From the NCBI GenBank assembly GCA_030040475.1, contig JASHTQ010000178.1:1-5064 (forward strand): DNA of 5,064 nt. The letters are read 5' to 3'. A model generated the notes under the pieces. It had not been told where the DNA came from. It did no database searches and was given only the letters and a program-made list of their open reading frames with translations. Origin of the DNA: Streptosporangiaceae bacterium. Its GTDB lineage: Bacteria; Actinomycetota; Actinomycetes; Streptosporangiales; Streptosporangiaceae. Numbering within the stretch: position 1 is the first letter of the stretch; each line of letters opens with the position of its first letter. The position numbers and the translations under genes are program-made. Positions 1-5,064 of this stretch are shown here, piece after piece.

Positions 1-4
1 TCTT

Positions 5-3000
5 TTATACCGAACGGGCCGTGGTGCCCGTCCCTGGCGCCGGGTGATCGGGGTCGAGGCGTGCGTCCAGGTCGCGCAGCTTGCCGCGGACCTGGTCGGC
101 CAGCGGGTGCGGCAGGGTGTCGAGCAGCGCCGCGGCCCTGATCCAGACGGTCCTTGCCTGGGCGGGATCGCCCGCCTCGGCGTGCGTGTCGCCGAGCCCG
201 GTCAGCGACTGGCCCTCGCTGAACGAGTCGCCGATCTCGTGGTACAGCCCGATGGCCTGCAGGTAGAAGTCCCTGGACCTGGCGTAGTCGCCGATCTGCC
301 GGTAGATGTAGCCCAGGCTGTCCAGCGTGTCGCCGGCGCCGCCGCGGTGACCGGACTCCCGGTGCAGGCTCAGCGCGCGCATGCAGTGGCTCACCGCCTC
401 CTCGTACTGCCCGAGGTGGGCGTAGAGCCAGCCGGTGGAGTTCTCCAGGGTGGCCTGGGTCCACCAGTGACCGACCGCCTTGAGCATCCGCAGCGCGTCC
501 AGGGTCACCGCGAGAGCCTCCTCGTAGCGCTCCTGCCGCTCGTACATGAGCCCGAGGCCGTTCATCACCACGGCCTGGTTCCCCCGGTCCTCGAGATCGT
601 GGAAGATGTCGAGCGCCCGGCGCATGTTGGCCTCGGCCGCGTCGTAGTCGGCCAGGTGCGCCTGGGCGTGCCCGAGCAGGTGGTGCGCGTGCGCCAGGCC
701 CAGCGGCTCGCCGAGCCGCCGCGCGGCGCCGAGCGCGGTCTGCTGGATGCCGGCGTACTCCTGCCAGCGCCCGCGGCGGGAGAAGAACGGGCCGAGCGTC
801 CAGGGGATCTGCCAGGCGTAGGCCTCCAGGCCGCCCGAGTCGGCGTAGCCGACCAGCGCGAGCAGCACCGGGACCTCGGCGTCGAACCAGGCCGCCGCCT
901 GCTCCTTGGCGGAGAAGTCGGCGGGAAGCACGCCGGGCAGCGGCTCGGGCAGCCGCAGCGGCGACCGGTGCGGGCTGAACCGCATCGTGGCCGCCATCGC
1001 CGTGTGCAGGTAGTGATCGAGCACCCGGCGCACGGCCTGCTGCCGCTCCTCCTCGCTGTCGCGGCGTTCGGACTGGTCGGCGGCGTAGGTGCGGAGCAGG
1101 TCGTGGAACGCGAACCTGGCCGGCGTGTACTCGGCGACCATGTGCGTCCTGGTCAGCTCGCGCAGCGCGGCGCCCGCCCCGGCGCGCGGCAGGCCGGCCA
1201 GGCTGGCCGCCGCGGACAGCGAGATGTCCGGGCCCGGGTGCATGCCGAGCAGCCGGAACATCCGCGCCGCGGGCTCGCTGAGCTGGTCATAGGACCAGGA
1301 GAGCACGGCCCGCACGTCGGTGGCGGTGGCCTCGTCGGCGGCCAGCGCGTCCAGCCTGCCCCTGGCGTCGCGGAGCTCGGCCGCCAGCTCGGCAAGCGAG
1401 CGCCGCGGCCGGCCCGCCGCCCGGCCGACGGTGATGCTGAGCGCGAGCGGGAGCCTGGCGCACTCCTCGATGATCTCGTCGGCGGCCTCCGGCTCGGCCG
1501 TGGCGCGGTCGTGGCCGAGCCTGCGGGCGAGCATCTCGTGCGCCTCTTCCTGGCTGAGCACGTCGAGCATGAGCGGCACCGCGCCCTCCGCGGCGACCAG
1601 CCCGGCCATCTGGTTGCGGCTGGTCACCACGACCAGGCAGCCCGGCGAGCCGGGCAGCAGCGGGCGCACCTGGGCGGCGTTGCTCGCGTTGTCGAGCACG
1701 ATCAGCATCCGCTTGCCGTCGAGCAGGCTGCGGTACAGGGCCGCCTGGGCCTCGGGGCCGACCGCGATCCGGTGCGGCGGCACGCCGAAGCTGTCAAGCA
1801 GGAACCGCAGCGCCTCGCCCGGCTCCATCGGGGTGGTGGCCGGATCCAGGCCGCGCAGGTTGACGTAGAGCTGGCCGTCCGGGAAGCGCTTGGCAACCTG
1901 GCGGCCGAAGCGGACGGCGAGCGCGGTCTTGCCGACCCCCGCCGTGCCGGAGATGACGATGATCGGCACGGACTCGTCCGGCGACGCCGACCGCGCCGAG
2001 GGCAGCATCGCGTGCAGCATGCCGAGTTCCTCGTGGCGGCCGGAGAAGCCGGGGGCGTCCAGCGGCAGCTGCGCGGGCACGGGTATGCCGGGACCCTGCC
2101 CCGAGCCGCGGGGCCCGCCGCCCTGCCAGGACCGGTCGGCCGTCTCCGGTTCGGCACCGTACCCGGCGTCGGCCGGCACGGCGAACTCGTCGGCGGCCTG
2201 CGGCTCGGCCGGACGGCCTGGCCCGGCCGCGTCGTCCTCGCCGATCGTGATCGCGGGCGCGGCCAGGTTGAGGGCGGCGTCCATGGTGAGCACCTGCTGG
2301 TGCAGCCGGGCCAGGTCACTGCCCGGGTCGATGCCGAGCTCGTCGGCGAGTACCCGCCTGCCCTCGGCGAACACCCGCAGCGCCTCGGCCTGCCGCCCGC
2401 TGCGGTACAGCGCGATCATCAGCAGCCCGCGCATCCGCTCCCGCAGCGGGTGCTCGGCCACCATGGCGGTCAGGTCGGGCACGACCTCCTCGTGACGGCC
2501 CAGCGACAGCAGCACGTCGGCTCTTTCTTCCGCGGCGGCCGACCGCATCTCGGCCAGCCGCGCCCGTTCCGTTTCCGCGAACGGGCCGGGGACGCCGGCG
2601 AACGCGCTGCCGCGCCATAGGCCGAGCCCGGCGTTGATGGCGGTCACCGCGGCGGCCGGGTCGCCGCTCTTGCGCAGCTGGCGGGCCCGGGCCAGGTGCT
2701 GCTCGAAGGCGACCGCGTCCGGCTGGCCGGGCACCAGGTGCAGCACGTAGCCCGCCCCGGACGAGACGAGCACGCGGCCGGGCCCGCGCAGCGACCTGTT
2801 CGGCTCGATGATCCGGCGAAGGCCGGCCACGTAGGTATAGATGCCGCCCTCGGCGCTGGCCGGCGGGTCTTGTCCCCAGACGGCATCGACGAGCTCGCCG
2901 CGGGAGATGACCCTGTTGGCCCGCATGGCGAGGATGCCGAGCACTGCCTGCTGCCTGGGCTGGCCCACGGGGAGCTCCTGGCCGCCGAACCAGGCCGTCA

Positions 3001-3031
3001 CCGGGCCAAGCACGCCTACGCGCAACACCAC
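5..3031 (-). CDS. AfsR/SARP-type regulator: winged helix, BTAD, NB-ARC ATPase, TPR
   Basis: Cytoplasmic DNA-binding regulator of the large AfsR-like class. Such proteins activate promoters, often for secondary metabolism, with ATP binding and TPR contacts thought to gate activity. Residues counted from GTG 3031 (1,008 aa; Streptomyces AfsR is about 990). Winged helix 4-96 begins VGVLGPV. BTAD 104-251 has LW at 138-139, HPLRER 194-199, LYRSGRQAEAL 208-218 and ELGIDPG 231-237. A Pro/Gly/Ala-rich linker spans about 255-325. NB-ARC follows: FSGR 329, Walker A GTAGVGKT 362-369, Walker B LIVLDN with D447, TSRN 470-473, LPL 527-529 and an MHD-like FHD 642-644. Five TPRs of exactly 40 residues run from 777 to 976. 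Every key ATPase residue is present, so it looks intact. The frame stays open to ATG 3121, but those extra 30 codons have poor GC3 and that ATG lacks a ribosome site, so I prefer GTG 3031 (or 3028). The family call is firm; target genes are unknown, and no biosynthetic cluster is visible here. Confidence 0.95.
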   Translation of the reverse strand: MVLRVGVLGPVTAWFGGQELPVGQPRQQAVLGILAMRANRVISRGELVDAVWGQDPPASAEGGIYTYVAGLRRIIEPNRSLRGPGRVLVSSGAGYVLHLVPGQPDAVAFEQHLARARQLRKSGDPAAAVTAINAGLGLWRGSAFAGVPGPFAETERARLAEMRSAAAEERADVLLSLGRHEEVVPDLTAMVAEHPLRERMRGLLMIALYRSGRQAEALRVFAEGRRVLADELGIDPGSDLARLHQQVLTMDAALNLAAPAITIGEDDAAGPGRPAEPQAADEFAVPADAGYGAEPETADRSWQGGGPRGSGQGPGIPVPAQLPLDAPGFSGRHEELGMLHAMLPSARSASPDESVPIIVISGTAGVGKTALAVRFGRQVAKRFPDGQLYVNLRGLDPATTPMEPGEALRFLLDSFGVPPHRIAVGPEAQAALYRSLLDGKRMLIVLDNASNAAQVRPLLPGSPGCLVVVTSRNQMAGLVAAEGAVPLMLDVLSQEEAHEMLARRLGHDRATAEPEAADEIIEECARLPLALSITVGRAAGRPRRSLAELAAELRDARGRLDALAADEATATDVRAVLSWSYDQLSEPAARMFRLLGMHPGPDISLSAAASLAGLPRAGAGAALRELTRTHMVAEYTPARFAFHDLLRTYAADQSERRDSEEERQQAVRRVLDHYLHTAMAATMRFSPHRSPLRLPEPLPGVLPADFSAKEQAAAWFDAEVPVLLALVGYADSGGLEAYAWQIPWTLGPFFSRRGRWQEYAGIQQTALGAARRLGEPLGLAHAHHLLGHAQAHLADYDAAEANMRRALDIFHDLEDRGNQAVVMNGLGLMYERQERYEEALAVTLDALRMLKAVGHWWTQATLENSTGWLYAHLGQYEEAVSHCMRALSLHRESGHRGGAGDTLDSLGYIYRQIGDYARSRDFYLQAIGLYHEIGDSFSEGQSLTGLGDTHAEAGDPAQARTVWIRAAALLDTLPHPLADQVRGKLRDLDARLDPDHPAPGTGTTARSV

Positions 3032-3042
3032 GGCTGAGAAGA

Positions 3043-3048
3043 CCTTCC
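3043..3048 (-). promoter_or_regulatory. Putative ribosome binding site for the AfsR-like gene
   Basis: On the minus strand this reads GGAAGG, 11 bases ahead of GTG 3031 and 14 ahead of the adjacent GTG 3028. The spacing is slightly long. It is still the only purine-rich Shine-Dalgarno-like run near any candidate start, whereas ATG 3121 is preceded by a pyrimidine-rich stretch. This supports the shorter protein beginning just before the conserved winged-helix domain. Confidence 0.4.
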
Positions 3049-3120
3049 GCTCGATACCTGCTTCCGCCCCCACCCGGGCAGAGGATCTGTCACAGAGATT
3101 ACCGGGATTTACCGTACTCA

Positions 3121-3159
3121 TCCAGAAAATATCTAGATCACGTAGAGAGCTGTATTCAA
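3121..3159 (-). promoter_or_regulatory. Putative promoter of the AfsR-like gene
   Basis: This is an AT-rich patch in otherwise GC-rich DNA. On the minus strand, TTGAAT (3154-3159) is followed after 18 bases by TAGATA (3130-3135), a reasonable housekeeping sigma -35/-10 pair. The expected transcript start is near 3123. This gives a leader of about 90 bases to GTG 3031, or an almost leaderless message if ATG 3121 were used. Based on motif inspection only. Confidence 0.4.
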
Positions 3160-3298
3160 TGCTTGTCCAGCACAGGGCGGGTCCCCGTCGCCGCCGGTCG
3201 GCGCGTCGGCTGCTCTTGCGTGCGGGGAGGTCGAGCAGATGGCGTCACGCGTGTCCTGGCTGGCCCCTTCCGCGACCCGCCGCGGATGCCTATCTTAT

Positions 3299-3312
3299 CC
3301 GGGCCTGCCCGG
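3299..3312. repeat. Short inverted repeat (CCGGG, 4-nt loop)
   Basis: CCGGG at 3299-3303 pairs with CCCGG at 3308-3312 across the loop CCTG. It lies directly after TATCTTAT and before CGGG-TTCA-CCCG, so two small GC hairpins can form side by side. There is no T-run on either side, so it is not a convincing terminator. Short GC palindromes also arise by chance in such DNA. Confidence 0.3.
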
Positions 3313-3336
3313 GTTCACCCGCTTCGCGGAGCCGGT

Positions 3337-3625
3337 CTAGCCGGCGCGCGGAAGCCTCCGGGCACCTGCTTGACCCGGAGCCGCCGACCCTCACGGCACC
3401 CCCCTCACTACCTGCCGTGAGGGTCGGCACCCTCGTTCCGGACAACCCCAAGTCGGCCGGCGACGATCTAGCCGTATCGGGCCGTGATGATCCACTAAGA
3501 GCGCTTTATGGAATCGTCAGCCTATCTTGGCCATTACTCCACTTCCGGCCCCTTAACGATCATCATGGCTCATTACCGGCGGGTATCCGGGTGCCGCCGG
3601 GGCTCGCCGGGGCGGGCTAGCCGGC
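3337..3625 (+). repeat. Dispersed CTAGCCG direct repeats (three copies)
   Basis: CTAGCCGGC occurs at 3337-3345 and 3617-3625, and the shorter CTAGCCG at 3468-3474, all in the same orientation and about 131 and 149 bases apart. CTAG is usually scarce in bacterial genomes, so clustering in one non-coding region is notable. They may be protein-binding sites or remnants of a repeat. The copies are short and chance is not excluded. Confidence 0.35.
3383..3428. repeat. Perfect 16-bp inverted repeat with 14-base spacer
   Basis: Left arm GCCGACCCTCACGGCA (3383-3398) is the exact reverse complement of the right arm (3413-3428). The spacer 3399-3412 is pyrimidine-rich and contains a further CCCTCAC (3402-3408). 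That heptamer therefore occurs three times: 3388-3394, 3402-3408, and inverted at 3417-3423. As RNA it would be a strong stem-loop from either strand, but no T-tract follows on either side. It could be a bidirectional terminator of the T-less actinobacterial kind, a regulator's operator, or the core of a small RNA. The symmetry is seen directly; the role is not known. Confidence 0.75.
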
Positions 3626-3632
3626 CGGCGAG
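3603..3632. repeat. 8-bp inverted repeat enclosing a GGCTAGCC palindrome
   Basis: CTCGCCGG (3603-3610) pairs with CCGGCGAG (3625-3632). The 14-base interior holds the perfect palindrome GGCTAGCC (3615-3622). A further small symmetry, CGTAG-CGC-CTACG, follows at 3648-3660. It could be an operator or RNA hairpin upstream of the DUF929 gene. There is no T-tract. Confidence 0.4.
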
Positions 3633-3740
3633 GCCACGCGACATCTGCGTAGCGCCTACGATGGAGCGCGGTACCCCGCAGGCGGGCTACTCTTGCGCAT
3701 GGCAGGTGCGCGGATCAGCGGGCGCACGGCCTGGCCGTCG

Positions 3741-3767
3741 GCTGGCAATCGCTGCCAGCATTAGATA
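3741..3767 (+). promoter_or_regulatory. Putative -10 element with an adjoining operator-like palindrome
   Basis: GCTGGCA-N5-TGCCAGC is a perfect 7-bp inverted repeat at 3741-3759. Three bases later comes the -10-like TAGATA (3762-3767), the same hexamer seen at the divergent promoter. The palindrome would sit in the -35/-10 spacer, a classic place for a repressor or a MerR-like activator. No good -35 hexamer is visible. Transcription would start near 3774, giving a leader of under 20 bases to ATG 3791. Confidence 0.4.
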
Positions 3768-3790
3768 GCTGAGGGTTGGACGAAGCAAGC

Positions 3791-4762
3791 ATGGGCAAGG
3801 CAAGCAGAACCAAGGTCGACGTCTCCCGCAGGGAGAAGATCGCAGCGCAGCGCGCGGCGGCCCGCAGGGCCGAGCGGCGCAGGCGGATCCTCATCGCGGC
3901 CGGCGCCATCGTCGTCGTCGTGGTCGTCGTGGTGGTCTTCGTCGTGGTGAAGATCAACAAGAAGCCGCCGCCCACGGCGGCGGCCGCCTCGAACGGCCCC
4001 ACGGGTGCGGCGCTGGCCACCCTCACCAAGCAGGTCACCACCGTCCCGGTCAGCGCGCTGAACAGCGTCGGCGGCGGAAGCATCACCACCGGTGGCAGCC
4101 TGGGGAACACCAGCGGCGACTTCATGTCCCCGATCACCGGTTCGCCGGCGCTGACCTCGAACGGCAAGCCGGAATTCCTCTACATCGGCGCCGAGTACTG
4201 CCCGTACTGCGGGGCGGAGCGCTGGCCCATGATCATCGCGCTGAGCCGGTTCGGCACGTTCTCCGGGCTCACCACCATCCACTCCTCAAGCACCGACGCC
4301 TACGCCAACACCCCGACGTGGACGTTCTACGGCTCGAAGTACACGAGCAAGTACATCTCGTTCGTCTCGGTGGAGGAGACGCGGAACTACCGCATCGGCA
4401 ACTCCTCCTCGACCAGCGTCGATTACGTCACGCTGCAGACGCCTACCTCGGCGCAGCAGGCGCTGGCGACCAAGTACGGCACCGGCTACATACCGTTCAT
4501 CGACATCGGGAACGCGTACGTCGAGGTCGGGAACCTGACGCCGTACGGGCCGCAGGACCTGCAAGGCAAGACCTGGAGCCAGGTGGCGGCCGCGCTCAGC
4601 GACCCGTCGAGCACGATCGCGCAGGGCGCGCTCGGCTCGGCCAACTACCTGACCGCCGCCATCTGCAAGCTGACCAATAACCAGCCAGGCAGCGCGTGCA
4701 CCCCGACGGTGCAGGCGCTGGAGGCCAAGCTCGCCGCGTTGAAGGCAACGTCCGGCTCGTAA
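3791..4762 (+). CDS. DUF929-family membrane-anchored thioredoxin-like protein
   Basis: Predicted thiol-disulfide protein acting outside the membrane; its exact reaction is uncharacterised. Residues counted from ATG 3791 (323 aa). A basic, Ala/Arg-rich cytoplasmic tail (1-32, ending RRRR) precedes one membrane segment (about 33-53) containing nine consecutive valines (41-49). This gives an N-in, C-out topology; I see no lipobox or clear signal-peptidase site. A Ser/Gly/Thr/Ala-rich linker leads to the thioredoxin-like core: [18 protein letters not shown] with C137 and C140, the TWTFYGSKY stretch typical of DUF929, and a probable cis-proline at P235 (GYIPFIDIG). A second cysteine pair, C292 and C303, lies near the C-terminus. 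These four are the only cysteines. A TTG at 3776 is in frame, but GAGGG abuts it with no spacing; MGKAS at 3791 is a more natural start, although its own ribosome site is weak. The gene appears intact and diverges from the AfsR-like gene. Confidence 0.9.
   Translation: MGKASRTKVDVSRREKIAAQRAAARRAERRRRILIAAGAIVVVVVVVVVFVVVKINKKPPPTAAAASNGPTGAALATLTKQVTTVPVSALNSVGGGSITTGGSLGNTSGDFMSPITGSPALTSNGKPEFLYIGAEYCPYCGAERWPMIIALSRFGTFSGLTTIHSSSTDAYANTPTWTFYGSKYTSKYISFVSVEETRNYRIGNSSSTSVDYVTLQTPTSAQQALATKYGTGYIPFIDIGNAYVEVGNLTPYGPQDLQGKTWSQVAAALSDPSSTIAQGALGSANYLTAAICKLTNNQPGSACTPTVQALEAKLAALKATSGS
3911..3949 (+). repeat. GTC/GTG trinucleotide-like tract coding for poly-valine
   Basis: Thirteen codons, all GTC or GTG except one TTC, encode nine valines, one phenylalanine and three more valines in the membrane anchor of the DUF929 protein. 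The tract is low-complexity and could slip in replication, but mixing of GTC and GTG should reduce that. It still encodes a plausible transmembrane helix. Confidence 0.6.
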
Positions 4763-4774
4763 CGCCCGGCGCCC

Positions 4775-4813
4775 TGGGCCTTAGGGGAAACCTGCAGGAA
4801 ATCCGAAGGCCCA
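4775..4813. repeat. 8-bp inverted repeat after the DUF929 gene
   Basis: TGGGCCTT (4775-4782) pairs with AAGGCCCA (4806-4813). The 23-base loop contains the palindrome CCTGCAGG (4791-4798). Beginning 13 bases after the stop codon, it could be a weak terminator or processing hairpin, but the large loop and lack of a T-run argue against efficient intrinsic termination. Confidence 0.3.
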
Positions 4814-4831
4814 TGGCATCGGGACGCGGGG

Positions 4832-4837
4832 TACAAT
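4832..4837 (+). promoter_or_regulatory. Putative -10 element (TACAAT) for the downstream gene
   Basis: TACAAT matches the TATAAT consensus at five of six positions and stands out in GC-rich sequence. A start at about A4843 would give a leader of roughly 77 bases. No -35 hexamer is recognisable at 16-18 bases upstream, which is common for actinobacterial promoters. If active, the third gene has its own promoter and need not depend on readthrough from the DUF929 gene. Confidence 0.45.
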
Positions 4838-4851
4838 CTGGCATCTGGTGT

Positions 4852-4869
4852 CGGTCGTCGTCACGACCG
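4852..4869 (+). promoter_or_regulatory. Leader hairpin, 7-bp stem with tetraloop
   Basis: CGGTCGT (4852-4858) and ACGACCG (4863-4869) form a perfect 7-bp stem closed by CGTC. It lies inside the presumed 5' leader of the gene starting at 4920 and ends 35 bases before the ribosome site. It does not mask that site. It may stabilise the message or be an operator just downstream of the transcript start. Confidence 0.4.
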
Positions 4870-4904
4870 CAGATCCCCGCGTCCCCAGCAGCCGTGAGAC
4901 CACC

Positions 4905-4909
4905 GGAGG
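4905..4909 (+). promoter_or_regulatory. Ribosome binding site (GGAGG) of the truncated gene
   Basis: A strong GGAGG lies 10 bases before ATG 4920. It is the best Shine-Dalgarno match in the window and fixes the start of the gene that runs off the right edge. Confidence 0.75.
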
Positions 4910-4919
4910 CGAAGCCCGG

Positions 4920-5064
4920 ATGACCGCGTCGAAGTCAGCCCGCGCCAGGAACGCGCGCGCGGCCGCAAGGAACGGCACCGCAGGAACCGGTACCGCGGTC
5001 AGGAACGGGTCCGCGGGCACCGGGACCAGGGACCTCAACCGGGCGGCGAACGGCGGCACGACCG
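4920..5064 (+). CDS. N-terminal fragment of an unidentified basic, repetitive protein
   Basis: Starts at ATG 4920 behind GGAGG and stays open to the window edge (48 codons plus one base), so it is 5'-complete and 3'-truncated. The visible protein begins MTASKSARARNARAAARNGT and is rich in Ala, Arg, Gly, Thr and Asn, with no hydrophobic segment. RNGTAGTGT (residues 17-25) recurs as RNGSAGTGT (28-36), an 11-residue period. The two DNA copies differ mostly at synonymous third positions. It looks like a disordered, positively charged cytoplasmic tail, perhaps preceding a membrane domain. I do not recognise the family. Being co-directional with the DUF929 thiol gene, a redox partner such as a VKOR-like protein is possible, but this is a guess from context and nothing visible confirms it. 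Confidence 0.7.
   Translation, partial: MTASKSARARNARAAARNGTAGTGTAVRNGSAGTGTRDLNRAANGGTT
4968..5027 (+). repeat. Degenerate 33-bp coding tandem repeat (two copies)
   Basis: The 27-base block at 4968-4994 is repeated at 5001-5027, in phase, encoding RNG[T/S]AGTGT twice. Most differences are synonymous changes at third positions; one codon changes Thr to Ser. A weaker third echo (NRAANGGTT) follows up to the edge. Confidence 0.6.

Larger units (their letters stand above)
3032..3790. other. Long divergent intergenic control region, non-coding
   Basis: About 760 bases separate the starts of the two divergent genes. Short frames across it (for example 3163-3420 and 3508-3768) have poor third-position GC, weak or no ribosome sites, no recognisable domain, and run through inverted repeats. 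I therefore see no protein gene here. I also see no tRNA or structured-RNA signature I can name. It contains candidate promoters at both ends, a perfect 16-bp inverted repeat, several shorter palindromes and repeated short words (listed separately). Its length is generous for a simple divergent promoter and would leave room for a small RNA or several operators, which I cannot demonstrate. Confidence 0.7.

Noticed and set aside
44..2620. An 858-codon plus-strand open frame opposite the regulator gene
   Set aside because: It is the antisense shadow of a GC-rich gene whose third-position bias suppresses stops. Its translation is Arg/Gly/Pro/Val-rich with no recognisable domain, while the minus-strand frame has full SARP, NB-ARC and TPR motifs.
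3308..3322. GGGTTCACCC as a possible tRNA T-arm
   Set aside because: The loop is only TTCA rather than seven bases, and no acceptor, D or anticodon arm can be found around it.
3163..3420. A possible 85-residue protein
   Set aside because: TTG start without a ribosome site, Arg/Pro/Gly-rich low-information translation, and its end lies inside the perfect inverted repeat.
2841..3620. A 259-codon plus-strand frame crossing the regulator's 5' end and the intergenic region
   Set aside because: It begins inside the regulator gene, has no plausible ribosome site and no domain, and passes through the 16-bp inverted repeat and other palindromes.
3508..3768. A possible 86-residue protein
   Set aside because: Only a weak AAGAG precedes it. 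Its codons include TTA, CTT, ACT and GTA, unlike the real genes here, and it covers several palindromes and the DUF929 promoter.
3911..3949. GTC/GTG tract as a phase-variation switch
   Set aside because: The unit is three bases, so slippage would not shift the frame, and mixed GTC/GTG codons break the repeat.
4784..4815. GGAAAC at 4786 as an ECF sigma -35 element
   Set aside because: No matching -10 element appears 15-17 bases downstream, and the clearer TACAAT box lies further on.
4696..4923. A frame overlapping the DUF929 gene's end and meeting ATG 4920 as an ATGA overlap
   Set aside because: Most of its first 67 bases duplicate the well-supported DUF929 coding region in another frame, and there is no domain. 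The ATGA overlap is coincidental.
4781..5059. A 92-codon minus-strand frame
   Set aside because: It is antisense to the GGAGG-led gene at 4920, with a repetitive Ala/Pro/Val translation that mirrors the 33-bp repeat.

Overview
The window looks like chromosomal DNA from a high-GC actinomycete. The coding DNA is GC-rich with strong G/C preference at third codon positions. It carries a large SARP/AfsR-type regulator, and its second gene is a DUF929 thioredoxin-like protein of a kind I associate with Actinomycetota and some archaea. I cannot name the genus from sequence alone. I see no tRNA, rRNA, CRISPR array, transposase or insertion-sequence end.
Layout: positions 5-3031 (minus strand) hold one complete gene of about 1,008 codons. 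It encodes an AfsR-like multidomain regulator with a winged helix, BTAD, NB-ARC ATPase and five 40-residue TPRs. Its stop codon lies only 4 bases inside the window, so anything downstream of it is unseen. Positions 3032-3790 form a long non-coding divergent control region. It is lower in GC than the genes and unusually full of inverted and direct repeats, including a perfect 16-bp inverted repeat at 3383-3428. Positions 3791-4762 (plus strand) encode a membrane-anchored, extracytoplasmic thioredoxin-fold protein with a CPYC motif. After 157 bases holding a putative TACAAT promoter element and a leader hairpin, a third gene starts at 4920 with a clear GGAGG site and runs off the right edge. Only 48 codons of its basic, repetitive N-terminus are visible.
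How the parts may fit: the regulator and the thiol-redox gene diverge from one control region, so both could be controlled from it. That is inference; no binding site for the regulator is proven. The DUF929 gene and the truncated gene are co-directional and could form a small envelope disulfide-chemistry locus, but the third gene cannot be identified from what is visible. I found no clear evidence of a wholly new system. The most interesting parts are the repeat-rich control region, the start-site question for the regulator, and the 11-residue tandem repeat in the truncated gene.
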